Shown: positions 33,591 to 45,830, counted from the stretch's first letter. The stretch is 64,000 nucleotides of DNA from Brachypodium distachyon (GCF_000005505.3 NC_016131.3:37880855-37944854); one strand, 5' to 3'. Notes: generated by a model from the letters alone, not told the origin. Numbers and translations are program-made.

Positions 33591-34965
33591 GGTGACGCTG
33601 TGGCAGCGTGCCTCTTGAAGCTAGTGTAGCCGGGCAAGGCCCGATTGTAATCCGCTAGCAAAAAGATGAATAAAGATAAGTGTTATTTCAATGGATATTG
33701 TGTTTCTTGTTAATATATGCTTCTGTCTCCTGCTCTAGGTGCACAGAATTGTCTCCTCATCCTTGGCTGTGAGCAGGGGGCTGCTGGAACCCCAAAAACC
33801 AAGCTCGTCGCCGGGTCACCCCCGGAACGAGGCCTAGCAGTTGCCGGACCCGTCCGCAACTTGTTACGTGCTGGTAAGGCACCATGGGACAATAACAGTG
33901 CTCACACCCAAGTCAGAGGTCGACACTTCTGTGCTCGAGGGCTGGGAGGCAGGAGGTTATCCAGTGTAAGAGTGTAGGTTGTTTTTCGTACATTTCGTAA
34001 TTTTTGTACCTTGGGAGTCGCAAGAATCTGACATGTAGGATAAAGAAGGGGACTCAGGCACGCTGTGATGCCCGTGAGGCGGTCACAGGAGTCGTCGTTT
34101 TGCAAGTAAGTTGTGCATATATGGCAATTACTTCGAGGCTTGATGCAGGAAATTGAGACGGGGCTAGTGCCTTCACGCGTCCGCTACCGGTTCAGCGGGT
34201 CTGGCGGCAAGGGCAGCGCTTCGGTTATTTAAAGGCAGGAGCAAGCATGACACTAGCCACGGGCAAGAAGGCAAGTGATGTCGCAGAGAGGCGATGGTGG
34301 TGCATCCCTCTGCGCTTGTCGCCGAGGGTGTTCCCACCATCGCGGCCCTGCCACATCACTTAGAAGAGAATCCCGGAGATGGGAACATCGAAGGCGAGAG
34401 GCGTGGCAAAGACGCGGTGGCGGTGCATCCCTCGGCGCGTGCCCCTGAAGGATGTATTGTCAACGCGTCCTTGCCGCGACTCTCTGATGAGCGCTCAAAA
34501 TACTGAGGGAAGAGGAAGCTAAGTACTTTACTTTGAGTTCTTAGTTCTTTTTTCGCAGTAGCTTACCGGAGTAGGCCCAGTCCGTCCCGGAGGCGTGTGC
34601 GCTAGAGTAGTTAACCCGCAAGTGGAGCGGCTAGCCGCTACTGCCCAGCCCTAGGTTAGCTCTGCGGGTCCGTCCCGGGTCCCTGAGCAGGTTGGGTGAG
34701 TGGTGGGCGAGCCCCCGGAAACACTAGGCGCAATACACAGAGATGGAGTGGCCGCTTGGCAAGCTAATTTAGGATACAAGAAACCACACTGGAACATAAA
34801 GAACCACTATGCATTGGAATGAAAGTAAGCTCTTAAACTGACAAAAGCAAACATATTGTTTAATAAGGCGCCTTGTGCAAATCACAGGGAAACAAACAAA
34901 AATAAGGAAGGACAAAAGATACAAGGAATGGCTACGCAGGGGTTGCTTCCGGGGCGGCGGTCTCG
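33591..34965 (+). other. 3' untranslated region of gypsy copy 2
   Basis: Non-coding stretch between integrase and the antisense ORF. Short frames such as 34294-34506 have no recognisable domain. It lies where Tat elements carry their long 3' spacer. Confidence 0.6.
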
Positions 34966-37604
34966 GTGGCAGGCGTCTCTCCGGCGGTGACCTCCTCGTC
35001 GGCTTCACCTTCACCAGCACCAGCTTGCCCCATCATCCGTACTACCATCTTGTCGATGAAGCGGCTGATGGCGCTGGCATGCTCCTCCTTGTTCTCCTCC
35101 GGCGACCAGTTGTTGAAGATGGTCTCGAAGGGGAACTCCGGATGGGCCCGGTGGACCCGCAGCAGGATGGCGCCGGCCCTGGAAGCGGCGGATGCGATCC
35201 TCCATGCCTGTCAACGTCCCCACGAACTCCGCGAAGAAGGGGATGAGGGTGCGGACGTCGCTGCCATCGATGGCTGCCGGGGGTACTCCCAGCTTCGACA
35301 GTGACTCGTTCCCCATCTCTGCCAACCTGCGGAGCAAGGCAGTGTTCTCCTGGTGCTGGCTCCCAAGCTTTGCATGGTTGCGGCGGGCGAGCTCGGTATC
35401 AGCCTTCTGGCTCCTGAGCTCATCCTTCAGCTTGGAGATCTTCGACATCTTCTCTGAGTTATCGCCCCGGTACTTGAGGAGGCTCCTGCGGCCACGGTTT
35501 GTGCCCGCACCACCTCCTCGGGTGCAGGCGAAGGCGAGCATGTCCTCCCATTACCGCCCGTCGCGAGCTTATCCCTTGTCTCCGCCTGGGGGCTGGGCGG
35601 CCGCTCGTGGTTGGCCTCAGTCGTGGCACGGCTGAGGGACTCAGATCCGGTGGTGATAGACGAAGCTGCTAAAGGAATCGTGAGAAGGGGTAAAGCGCAA
35701 GTCAAGTAATTGGAATGGAGAGGAGTACCAGGGCGAGTGCGGCATACCTTGCTCAGTATCCCCTCCCTCCGCGTGGGTTGCCTCTTGGCGCCCGCCGTCG
35801 TCCATTCCCGGGTCGCCCCGGCAACATCCCGTAGCCCTGAACAAGGAAGCAGAGAAAGAATCTGAGGCACTGGAAAATATAAAGAAAAGAGATGGTATTC
35901 GGCGGGGTTGCCAGGTGTACCTACTCCCGGGGACGTCGCTCCGCCCGCGGAGTGGATGATGCTGTCCACACCCATGGTCATCGCCATCGCCGCAACCCCT
36001 GTCCTGACTTGGGGGCTTCCCCCGCTCGGGCCGGGTGCTGTGCGCGGTTTCTTGGTCAGGGTCACCGGTGGGGAGCTCACCGGTCCCCTCTTTCCTGCCA
36101 GCCTGAGACAAGAGAAATGAGCCGCCGGAATGCTACCGGGAAAAGCAGAAGATGCAGTCAAGGTAAAAAGACATGGTTCAGGGGAGAAAGCTCACCCTTC
36201 CGGATTGAGAACCAGTTGGCGGTCGGCGAAGATTCCTCCCACAGGAGGCGCCTTCCGCGCTGGCGGAGCACCGCCGCTACCGCCAGAACTCCCCACCGTG
36301 CCGGGGGCTGAGCCCCGCGCCGATGGGCTGCCCCCACGCTGGCTCCTTTGCACGGCGGACAGGCGGGATAGCGACACGACGTCGTCATCATCGTTGTCCC
36401 CGTCCGCAATGCTGTCGGCACCCTACGACTCCTCGTCCCCGGATGTGTCATCGACCCTGAGGGAGATGTGGTAGCCGGCGGAGGCACCCACTGGCTCCTC
36501 GGAATCCCTATCCGAGTTATCCCTGCCCCACCCCACACGCTCTCGGCCACCGCTTGCTTCCTGGCCCGAGTCCTTGGTTGTGGGGGAGGGCTTCTTGATG
36601 GAGTGGGTAGTTGGTGGCACCTGGGTTGGCGACTCCCGCGTGGAGAGCTGTCACGCCCGGCGGAAGCCCGGAAAAACTGAGTTATCGCCGGTGATTTCCC
36701 TTAGCTTGGTTCGGATGGACTCCATCGTCTGCCCACCCCGCTGCAGCCTCATCCGGTCGCTCTCCCCCATGTAGGTCCAGACCGGGGTGAGTTCGGTGTT
36801 GCAGTAGGGCGATGCGCCTGGCGATGTAGCTCCAGGCCAAGTCCAGGTCCGAGAGCCCCGCGCGCCGCAGTGCCGTGATCTTGTCGCAAGTCAGCGCGAG
36901 CTTGGCGTCCCTGGCGTCGCGGTCCCGCCAGTCGCGGGATTTCTTCAGCAGAGCGGTGGGCTTGGTGTAGGCTTCATCGTGCTCCTTGATGTAGACCCGG
37001 CACCAGTCCACGCGCCACTCCGACTCGATCGTCCGGGCCTCCGTGATGATGAACTCCGACTTGAGCCCGTCCCGGAACCGGAACGAGACCCCGAAAGACA
37101 TTGCCTCGCCCTTTTCGACGTGAGGATAGTGGCAGAATAATGCCACAGACTGCATCACCCCCACAAACGCCTTGCAGAGGTACTGGAAGACGGCGAGCTT
37201 GAATAAGGAGGTGGGGTGGAGCTGCGCCAACTGGAGGCGATAGGCAGAGAGGATGGCATGAAGAAATAGGGAATGCGGCGGAACGAACCCGGAGAGGATG
37301 AACCGCATGAACACCCGGTAGTAGTGTTCGCCGGGGTCCCACCCGACGGGCAGGATGTGCATCGTGCCGTGCTCGTTGTGCTTGGTGGCAATCGCCAAGC
37401 GCAGCTTCTCCACGCCTTCGCCGTTGTAGCCGGGCTTGAAGAACGTGTGCTGAGCCCACTTCTCCTTGTACTTCGCTCCTTCTCAAACATCTCCCTCTTG
37501 GTCGCCTTGCTACTCTTCTCCCCTTTGCCGTTGGTGCCCTTGGGGCGTGCTGGACCTTTGGGTGCCATTGGCAGGGTGGGAGGAGGGGGGGGGGGGCTTC
37601 TCAA
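34966..37604 (-). pseudogene. antisense ORF of Tat gypsy (Transposase_28 / PF04195-like)
   Basis: Read on the minus strand it starts MAPKGPARPKG at about 37570 after a Pro-rich leader. After a one-base frameshift near 37475 it continues through FILSGFVPPHSLFLHAIL and TSLFKLAVFQYLCKAFVGV, the core pattern of the domain named putative gypsy-type transposon (PF04195). A low-complexity middle follows (36682 down to 35560) and then a coiled-coil-like stretch ISKLKDELRSQKADTEL near 35420. Antisense ORFs at this place are known from RIRE2/Grande-type elements; their role is unclear. Introns may explain some frame changes, but at least one is a genuine shift. Confidence 0.7.
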
Positions 37605-37991
37605 GAGTGGGAGCGCAGGTGGCTTGGGGGAGGGGATGGCGAAGGCAGTGGCAGTAGGGAACCCTTGCGCCGTCGCTCGTGAGTATTTATACCAGACAGG
37701 TGGGATTGCAACGGGTGCCCCCCACGATCGGCAATCAAGTGCCCTAAAGTTTTGGAGGAATCAAGACAGTATGCATGACGTGGCCATAACTCCCTGTTTC
37801 CCGTGGGGAGTGAGGCCAGGGATCGTGCACCCGCCCTTCCGTTCCGGCGGAAGGAGCCGCGGCAACAGCCTACGTGGCCGGGTTCCCAGCTTGGCCTGGG
37901 GACCCACGCATCGGAAGGGAGTAGCCCGGCAACCGACCTATGACGACGCTACCCGGGAACTCTTGGTTGCTGATCCACGCCCAGGGGCTAC

Positions 37992-38998
37992 TGTCGCACC
38001 AGTGGCCCACGGGGCCCCACTGATGCCGGACGTGTGGGTCGCGACCACGGGATCCCCGCGAGAAATGCTCCCTAAGAAGGGCAAACCAGGAAAGCCTCTC
38101 GCCCCCGAGGCAACGACCAAGGGAGGTGTCGTACCAGTGGACCACGGGGTCCCACAGATACGGGACGCGTGGGTCGCAAGTAATGAAGCCCCACCAGGTT
38201 AGCCTCCCGGGAAGGATAGATCCAGGAAGCCCGCCCCAAAGAGACAATTATTGGCGAAGACAAAGCCAAGAAACAGAACAGGAGAAGCACCCGCTGCGGT
38301 GGGTACCCGGGACCCAGGAAGTGGAAGGCACGCTGCCTCGGCAACTGGCGGGGTGCGCTTGCCGGGAAGACGCTCCCCGCAACCCGTGCTCAGGCATGCA
38401 GATGGGGCCCCCAGAATAGTGAAGACAGGATGAGGCAGCGGACGTGGTGCATTTAATGCACCGACAACAGTCACATCGGCAGGGCTACTCTTGCTCAACA
38501 AGGCTAGAGCGGTTACCCTATAATCCATTTTATTTACCGTGTACAGTGGCCTGGGTGCTGCATGGCACCCAGCATGGATCAACAGTAGTGTGAGTTTTGT
38601 TGCAATGACACGCGGATAGCTAACGTGTCGTGTTGCATGCATCGGCACCTGTCGTATCCCCTTGTCTATAGAAGGAGGACCAATGCCACCGGTCAAAGGG
38701 TTGGAACCCTAGTGAGTAACGAGCAGTATTGTGTCCACCCATAGCAGAGTTCCTTAGAGGGACAAGTAGCCTACCTGGGAACTCCTCGGGCAATCAGTAA
38801 AACATACTCATTCATGAATACAACCAAGAGCAGGACGTAGGGTGTTACACCTCTGGGCGGCCCGAACCTGGGTAAATCTAACTGTCCACACTTCGTGTCT
38901 TCCGTCACACCGGCGATCGCCGAAGCGATCTCCTCGCCCTCCACCGAACAACAAGGGGGTGTCCAGCATCCCCAGTGCCGGAGACCCGTGCTCCGACA
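37992..38998 (+). repeat. LTR shared by gypsy copies 2 and 4 (1007 bp)
   Basis: It starts tgtcgcaccagtgg after a purine-rich stretch ending aggggcta and ends tgctccgaca, just before tctggcgcgccagg, the primer-binding region. Its first about 135 bp are followed at 38127 by a second, diverged copy of the same start (tgtcgtaccagtgg), a tandem duplication of the LTR head. A TATA-like ctatagaagg lies near 38666. Confidence 0.8.
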
Positions 38999-39039
38999 TC
39001 TGGCGCGCCAGGTAGGGGAGGGGCGTGCAGAGAACTTCG

Positions 39040-40668
39040 GGTGACCGCCGACGTCCTCGGCTTCGTCACCAACGACCTCGTCTACATCAGCTTGCCATGC
39101 TGCCCAAGAAGGCAGACGAGCCTCGGATCAACTTGTGCGATACGCTGGCCATGCGCACTTGATCCCACGACGTCGCATGTGTGTCGCAAGGTCACGAGGA
39201 CCAGGGGTCCCCCCAACGTCAACAACCTCAGCAGCCACAGTAGCAACCGCAACTGGCATCGTCAGCTCCTTGGGCGTCGATGGACAACCGTCCGAGGGGA
39301 CCTGCGGCGCCCAGCACCGGAGCCAGTCGCATGGGTGACCTCAGCATTACACGTGCCAGCCAGCGAGTTCACTAGCGGGCTGAGGACGCGCAGCAACAAC
39401 TGCGTCATGACCACAGCGCGTCGCGTACGACCCCAGTAGGGTCTCGGCCCTCTCAACCGAGGGCACCGGGTGACCGGGTGGATGGCAGCAGGTCTGAGAA
39501 CCGGCAGCCTCCCGCCCAGACCCCGGCGGAAGCCATCATCATTGCGCGTGTCATGGTACGCTATGAGCCACCGCAGGGCACGCCAGCGCACGAAGTTTGG
39601 AGGGCGGAGTTGGACCCACTCCTCGCGCCCGCCGCCCAACAACCGCAAGGTGAGGGTGGCCCAGCCGGTTCGGGCCGAGGACAGAATCCGGGACGCGGGG
39701 ACGCACCTCGCGCCTCGGGAGGACAAGAGGGCGAGGACCCCGAGGATTACTCAGACTCGTCACCTACTGTCACGCCAGGTGACGTGCGAGGCGTCCTGAA
39801 CGCCTGCCAGCAAGAAGATCTCCGCCCACGCTTGCAGCACCGGTGCCAGCGCGAGAGAGAGTGCCAGCATCTAGAGGAGCAGGAAGACGCTCCCATGGGC
39901 GCCGATGACGGCTGCGCCGCATTCACCCACGAGCTGCGCCGGGTGACATGGCCCCGCATGTTCCGAGCGCCAACGCTCGGGACGTACAACAGGATCGTGA
40001 ATCCCAAGGATTTCCTATTGACATACACGTTGGGCATGCATGCTATCGGTGCCGACGACAAAGTCAGGGCCGACTGGTTCCCGATGGAACTGAAAGGATC
40101 AGCGAGAACTTGGTTGCTCAACCTGCCCGCCGGGCCCATTGCCTCCTAGGCCGACCTGTGCGAGCAGTTTGTGAACGAGTTCCAGGGCGGCTACAAGCGC
40201 CCGAGGCCCATGGCGGAGCTGCACACAGTGGTGCAGAAGCTGAGGAGACGTTGCGGGACTTCATCAACAGGTTCTCCAACATCTCCTACTCCATCCGAGA
40301 GGCAGAAGCGGCCGCCATCATCAACATGTACGCCATCAACGTCCGTGACCCGAAGATGCGTGAGAGGCTGAACACGCACTGGATCCAGACTACCAGGGAT
40401 CTGTACGCTCTCGCCCACACGTGCGCGATGGCCGAGGAAGGGCGCCTAGCGCCTGAGCTTGCCGCCAAAGCGGCGGCGAACCCACCTGAGGGCTCCGGGA
40501 AGAAGGGCTCCCGGAAACGCGGCGGGAAGCAAGTGCTTGCTGCGGAACCGGAGGCTCCCCAGAGGCCCACCAAGAAGGCGGCGTCAGTAGGAGCATCGGA
40601 CAGCAAGCCGGCGGCAGCCGTGCGCTGCCCCATCCACACCAACGCCACCCACGACGCACAAGACTGCC
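39040..40668 (+). pseudogene. gypsy gag, copy 4
   Basis: The main frame 39478-40149 contains VTWPRMFRAPTLGTYN, KDFLLTYTLGMHAIGADD and GSARTWLLNLPAG, then meets TAG at 40147-40149 where copy 3 has the Trp of SWADLREQF. After a further shift the part NRFSNISYSIREAEAAA to HTNATHDAQDC is readable up to about 40670. The zinc knuckle is missing because the deletion junction lies just before it. Confidence 0.75.
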
Positions 40669-41860
40669 ACTGCTGCGCGTCATTGTAGAAATCGACGAAC
40701 ATCCGCTGCTGCTGCTGGATCTTGTCGATTACTTGGTGCCCCTGCTGGAACACGCTGGGGTTGAAGGTGAACCGACCCCATGATCGCCCGGCGAGCTCCC
40801 CTGCTCCCGGGCTGAAGGCGGCTCCGGCGGAAGAGGAGGACCCCGCTACAACCGTCTGCGACCCCGAGGCAGCGTCAGGGTTCGGGGACGCACCTCCGGC
40901 TTGGCCGAGTCCCGCCGCTCCTTGCCCGCTAGAGGGGCAGCCTAGGGGCTCGGGGGCTTCTCCAGGGCGCTGCTGCTTGCCCCGGCTGGCAGAGGCTGCC
41001 TCTTGTCACCCACCGCAGGCTGCACCGTCTGCGTGGCGTCCCCTACGGTAGCAGTCGCATCCCCGGCAAGCTCCGGGACAGGTTGTTGAAGGGCTCCGGC
41101 GGAGGCACCCTCCTCCGGAGCGTCGGCGGCAGCCTCGCCGGTGAGGTCGATTAGCCGCACCTCACTGGGCGCGGGTGCAGCGGGGACATCCCCGGCTACT
41201 GCATGTAAACACCTGCGTCAGTCTAGAAGATGGCGCAGATGGGTGAAAGAAACGCTGCAGAAAATGAAGCTAGACCTTGCCGCGTCTCATCAACGACCTG
41301 GTGTGCGGAACCGCCAGCCGCATCCCCGCCGGTTATCGGGACGCTCCCGCCGGATGTCATGGATCCTGTGGGGAATTCCGTGTTAGAAGGCAGTGGAGAA
41401 GAAAAAGTTGGAATAGGTGGTGCTCGAGCTTGCGCATACCTGCTGCCGGGCCGGTGCCCTGCAAGCTCGGGTCGGGGATCCTTGTGTCCCCAGCGGCCGC
41501 TGCCACCGAAGTGTCAGCCGCATCAGCGGCGTCCTTGTCACCTCTGCTTGACGCCTGGCGGGGTTTCTTGGCCGGGGCTGCCAACGAAGTGCTGGGCTGC
41601 CCCCTCTTCCTCGAAGATCTAGGAAATGTGGAAGTAAGCTAGAAGACTATGTAAAATTCGTAAAAACCAAAATGATTAAGGCAACGTCAAACTTACCCCG
41701 GCGGGTTGAGCTTGAGCACCCAATCCACCAAGATGCTCCTCGCCGGGGGGCCACTTCGTGTGGGGGGGAACTGGCAGAGCCGCCGGGGCCGCTGGGACGC
41801 CTGCTGCAGCCGCCCCGCTGCCGCGGAGGCCCCAGTCCCCGCGTCAACGTGAGGCGCCTG
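40669..41860 (-). pseudogene. antisense ORF fragments of gypsy copy 4
   Basis: The minus strand near 40680-40750 reads QQGHQVIDKIQQQQRMFVD, and 41357-41584 reads AKKPRQASSRGDKDAADA; Ala/Pro/Gly-rich low-complexity frames lie between. The position just after the gag junction and before the pre-LTR sequence matches the antisense ORF of copy 2, though the sequence is diverged and I could not align it end to end. Confidence 0.5.
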
Positions 41861-42199
41861 AGGCTACGGGCTGGCCTCCCGCCTGCTCGCCCGCTCAGTC
41901 GCGGACCGCCTCACCAGGGGGATGTCGTCTTCATCATCGTCCCCCTCCGGCGCAACCACGCCAGCAATAAAGTGCCCTAAAGAATCAAGAATTAAGATGG
42001 GGGTGCGCTATGTGGCCTTAACTCTCTGGTGATTATGGGGGATAAGGTAAGAGATCGTGCACCCGACCGTTTCGCTCAGAAGAGGGGAACTAGAAATGCG
42101 GGGCAACCGACCAAGGATAGCACCAACCGGGGAACCCCCCGGGCAATCGGTAAAGCATACTCATTCGTCAATACAACCAAGACCAGGACGTAGGGTGTT

Positions 42200-42975
42200 T
42201 GTCAAAGCACAGGTCTCCGGCACCAGGGATGCTAGACACCCCCTTGTTGTTCGGTGAAGGGCGAGGCGAGCCCTCCGGCGATCGCTGGCGTGACGAAAGG
42301 CACGAATTGTAGACAATCGGATTTACCCAGGTTCGGGCCACCCGGAGGTGTAACACCCTACATCCTGTCTTTTGTTGTATTCACGAACTAGTGTGGTTTT
42401 ACAGATTGCCCGGGGGGTTCCCAGGGAGGCTACTTGTCTTTCTAAGGAATTCTGCTACAGGTGGACTCCCTACTACTTCTTACTGACTAGGGTTCGAACC
42501 CTTTGACCGATGGCATTGGTCCTCCTTTTATAGACAAGGGGATACCACAGGTGCCGGTGCATGCATCGTGACACGTTAGCTATACGCGTGTCATTGCCAC
42601 AAAACTTATTCTACTGTTGATCCACGCTAGGGGCCATGCAACGCCAGGGCCACTGTACATGGTAAATAAAATGGACTTATAGGGTAGCCACTCTAGCCTT
42701 GCTGAGCAAGGCTAGCCCTACCAATATGACTCCTGTCGGTGCATTAAATGCACTGCGTCCGCTATCACGTCATGTCTTCACTGTTCTACGGGTCCCACCT
42801 GCATGCCCGAGCACGAGTTGCAGGGAGCCCCTTCCCGGCAAGCGCACCCAGCCAGTTGCCGGGGCAGCGTGCCTTCCTCTTCCCGGGACCAGAGTTCCCG
42901 GGTACCCACCGGAGCGGGCACTTCTCCTGTTCCAACTCTTGGCTTTGCCTTTGCCAATAGCTGTCTCTTTGGGGC
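42200..42975 (-). repeat. 3' LTR of gypsy copy 3, U3 start deleted
   Basis: Starts tgtcaaagcacaggtctccg, continues as in the LTR at 5387-6186 and stops at tctctttggggcg (42975), where integrase sequence begins. About 200 bp of the LTR head plus the whole 3' untranslated region are missing. A minus-strand TATA (ctataaaagg) lies near 42530. Confidence 0.8.
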
Positions 42976-43806
42976 GAACGGAGTTTGGCCCATCGACCGA
43001 CTTGGTGTGGTCCAAATCGACCATAGCACGGGCTGGAGTTCTTCGACCCAGTGTTTCCCCTGCCCCTTAAGCTTGTCAAAGGTTCTCATCTTGAGCCCCC
43101 GCAATGCTTCTGTGTTGGCGTGCTCCACTTGCCCGTTGCTCCTTGGATGAGCAACAGAGGCGAAGTGGATTTTAGTACCCATGCCCTCGCAGTAAGCTTG
43201 GAAGCCATTATCGGTGATGGTGCCGTTAGGCACACCAAACCGGCACACAATGCTCTTGAAGAACTTGATGGTCGCCTATGCTATGATAGCTCGCACAGGC
43301 TCCACCTCGATCCACTTTGAGAACTTGTCAATGGCTACAAGGAGATACTCGTAACCGCCAACACCTCTCGGCATCTTGGCGACGATGTCTAGCCTCCAGA
43401 CCGTGAACGGCCATTAGGACGGGATGACTTGCAGGGCTTGTGCTAGCTGATTGCTCTTCTTGGCGTGAAACTGGCATGCTTCGCAAGTCTTGACTAGTTG
43501 CTCGGCATCGGCTAAGGCTGTTGGCCAGTAGAAGCCGTGCCGGAATGCTTTTCTAGCTAGTGCCCTGGAGGCCACATCGTGCGAACATGTGCCTCGATCG
43601 ATATCCTCCAGCAACGTGCGCCCTTCCTCCCGTAGCATAACTCCGTTTGAACGCCTCCGGTAGAGATCTCCATCTACCAGAGGGTACATCTTCGCTTGCT
43701 GGGCTATTCGCTCCGCGGCAACGTCTTTTTCTGGGAGGGTTCTGTCCCTGAGGTAACGAACAATATCCGTGCCCCAGGGTGGCGGTTCCCGGCTTAAGCA
43801 TGCCAC
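42976..43806 (-). pseudogene. gypsy integrase, copy 3, fused to LTR
   Basis: 43414-43806 holds the linker and HHCC part (CEACQFHAKK) and ends in a TAG in place of a Ser/Trp region codon. 42976-43248 carries CRFGVPNGTITDNG and, after loss of the TQFTSAV segment, NGQVEHANTEALRGL. The frame then runs straight across the deletion junction into LTR sequence (residues after TPFAPKRQ are LTR-derived). Confidence 0.8.
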
Positions 43807-43863
43807 AAGTTCGGTGGCATGGTGCCCCGCAGCTGCGGGGTCTCCTCGGGTTGCCGAAGAGGC

Positions 43864-44265
43864 TTACCCGGCAAACGCCTTGGGATCGACAGAGGGTTTT
43901 GACTGCTTATGTACGAATACCCCAGGAGGCACCTTGCTGCGTTCTGCTGCCCACTTGGACAGTTCATCCGCAACAAAGTTGTCCTTGCACTTCACGTGTT
44001 CAAACCGGAGTCCCTTGAACTTGGACTCTAGCTTTCGCACTTCTTCCACGTACGCTGCCATCTGGGGCCAGTCGTAGTCCTTGTTCACCTGGTTTATCAC
44101 GAGTTGAGAATCCCCACAAACAACCAGGCGCTTGATGTCGAGGGCGATCGCCACGCGTAGCCCGGCTAGCAGCCCCTCGTACTCTGCTGTGTTGTTGGTG
44201 GAGTTGGCGAAGTCGAGATGTATCATGAATTTGAGCTGATCTCCAGTGGGCGACTCGATCACCAC
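43864..44265 (-). pseudogene. archaeal-type RNase H, copy 3
   Basis: Readable from VIESPTGDQLKFMIHLDF through AEYEGLLAGLRVAIAL, GDSQLVINQVNKDYD, VRKLESKF and ADELSKWAAERSK, the most complete second RNase H here. The catalytic acidic residues of the EYE, GDS and ADE motifs are present. The upstream YFDGA start is disrupted (44270-44310), so the domain is cut off from the RT-linked RNase H. Confidence 0.8.
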
Positions 44266-44700
44266 TCCGGCACCGGTGCCCTGCAGACTAAAGGCATCGT
44301 CAAGTACATGACCCAGTACCCTTCATCCAATTTGCCGGGTAGGCTTGCTTCCGGCTCTTCTTCCTCTATTCCAGTGGATGTCCCCTCCGCGACAAAGTCG
44401 GCGAGAGCGGCGCTCTTGATGCTCTTGGTATTGCGAAACATAGTCCGAACTCCACCAGCTCCATCCTCCACTCGGCCACCCTCCCGGTGGCTTCATGGTT
44501 GACGAGGGCTCGCTCCAGGCAGAACCCCGACACCACCGTGATGGTGTGCACCTAAAAGTAATGGCGTAGCTTCCGTGAAGCGACCAGGTACCGTACCCGG
44601 GCATCGCAAAACACCGTGCTGACGAAGTACACGGGGTGCTGCACTAGCCGCTTGTGGGGGGAAGCCTGGGTGGACTGCCCCTCGTCTCATGAGGCAGAGG
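44266..44700 (-). pseudogene. gypsy RNase H, copy 3
   Basis: Fragments in three frames: HTITVVSGFCLERAL, ATGRVAEWRMEL, then ADFVAEGTSTGIE. A stretch corresponding to QVHKLLLGILL of copies 1 and 2 is deleted near 44585. Confidence 0.7.
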
Positions 44701-44844
44701 CGGTAGCCCCCTGCCCCCCTGTCTCAGCCCCCGGGACTTGCTCCCTCTCGGCCATGAGCACGGAGCTCACTACCGAATATGTCGCTGCCAAATAAAGTAG
44801 CAATGGCTCGCCCATCTTGGGAGCGACGAGGATCGGCGGCGACT

Positions 44845-45830
44845 TCAGGTACTGCTTCTGCCTTCTTCTGGAATGCCGCTTCTGCCTCGAGGGTCCAGTT
44901 GATTGGGCCCTACTTCTTCATTACCTTGAAGAAAGGCAAGGGTCTCTCGCCCAAGCTTGAGATGAAACGCCTGAGCTCCACAACGCAACCGTTGAGGCGC
45001 TGGACGTCTCTGACCTTGCAGGGTGCCTCCATCTTCTCGATCGCCTCGATCTTCTGTGTATTGGCCTCGATTCCCCGGTGAGATACCAAGAAGACCAGCA
45101 AGTGCCCCGAGTCCACACCGAACGTGCACTTCTCGGGGTTAAGCTTGAGCTTGATCCTGCGGAAATTCTCGAATGTCTCCTGCAGGTCGCCGACAAGAGA
45201 GTCCCACACCGCGACTTGACGACGATATCATCCATGTAGGCCTCGATATTACGACCTAGCTAGGGTATCAGACACTCGCGCAAAGCGCGCTGAAATGTCG
45301 AGCCCGCGTTCTTCAGCCCGAAAGGCATGCATGTATAACAGTAGCAGCCAACCGAGGTGATAAACGTTGTTTTCTCCTCATCTTCGAATGCCATCTTAAT
45401 CTGATGGGCGCTGGAGAAGGCATCTAGAAAGCATAAAGACTCACAACCTGCTGTGGAATCTACTATTTGATCAATTCAGGGTATAGGGAAGGGGTCCTTA
45501 GGGCATGCACGATTAAGATCAGTAAAATCTACACACATGCGTAATTTATTCCCATCCTTAGGGACAACAACAGGATTTGCTAACCAAGTAGGGTACAGCA
45601 CTTTCCTGATCGCCCCGGCGTTCTTGAGCTTCTCCACCTCTTGCTGGATGAAGTCCTTGTGTTCTTGTGCATGCCGGCGAACCTTCTGCTTGACAGGGCG
45701 TGCGTCTGGCCGCACCACCAACCGATGCTCGATCACCTCCCTGGGGACTTCGGGAACGTCTGACGGCTCCCAAGCGAACACGTCAGAATTTCCTCGGAGG
45801 AAGGCGATGAGGGCGCTTTCCTATTTGTCG
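44845..45830 (-). pseudogene. gypsy reverse transcriptase, copy 3
   Basis: 45476-45781 encodes FAWEPSDVPEVPREVIEHRL through MCVDFTDLNRACPKDPFPIP. Near 45230 the active-site loop reads AYMDDIVVKSR with both Asp present, and 44910-45209 encodes the thumb/connection (FGVDSGHLLVFLVSHRGIE). A stop after DPFPIP, another in the GPQL.RNIEAY area and a missing base in the VKSRCG region break the frame. Confidence 0.8.

Larger units (their letters stand above)
30693..38998 (+). mobile_element. Tat gypsy copy 2, 5'-truncated, plus strand
   Basis: It begins abruptly inside the linker before RNase H and runs through RNase H, second RNase H, integrase, a long 3' region with an antisense ORF, and an LTR (37992-38998). 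Gag, protease and reverse transcriptase are missing. The LTR at its right end is at the same time the 5' LTR of the next element. Confidence 0.8.
38999..42197 (+). mobile_element. Tat gypsy copy 4: gag joined to antisense ORF, pol deleted
   Basis: After the LTR come the primer-binding region, a gag and then, at about 40668, sequence of the 3' region with antisense ORF; protease, RT, RNase H and integrase are absent. At 41940-42110 it resembles the pre-LTR region of copy 2 (gtgccctaaag, gatcgtgcacccg). It then ends in an LTR fragment of about 78 bp (42120-42197). It is a deletion derivative. Confidence 0.75.

Noticed and set aside
34875..35304. plus-strand frames of 112-123 residues
   Set aside because: Antisense shadows of the coiled-coil end of the gypsy antisense ORF.
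37273..38202. 309-residue plus-strand open frame
   Set aside because: It is antisense to the start of the gypsy antisense ORF and runs on into the LTR; composition is low-complexity and no domain is visible.
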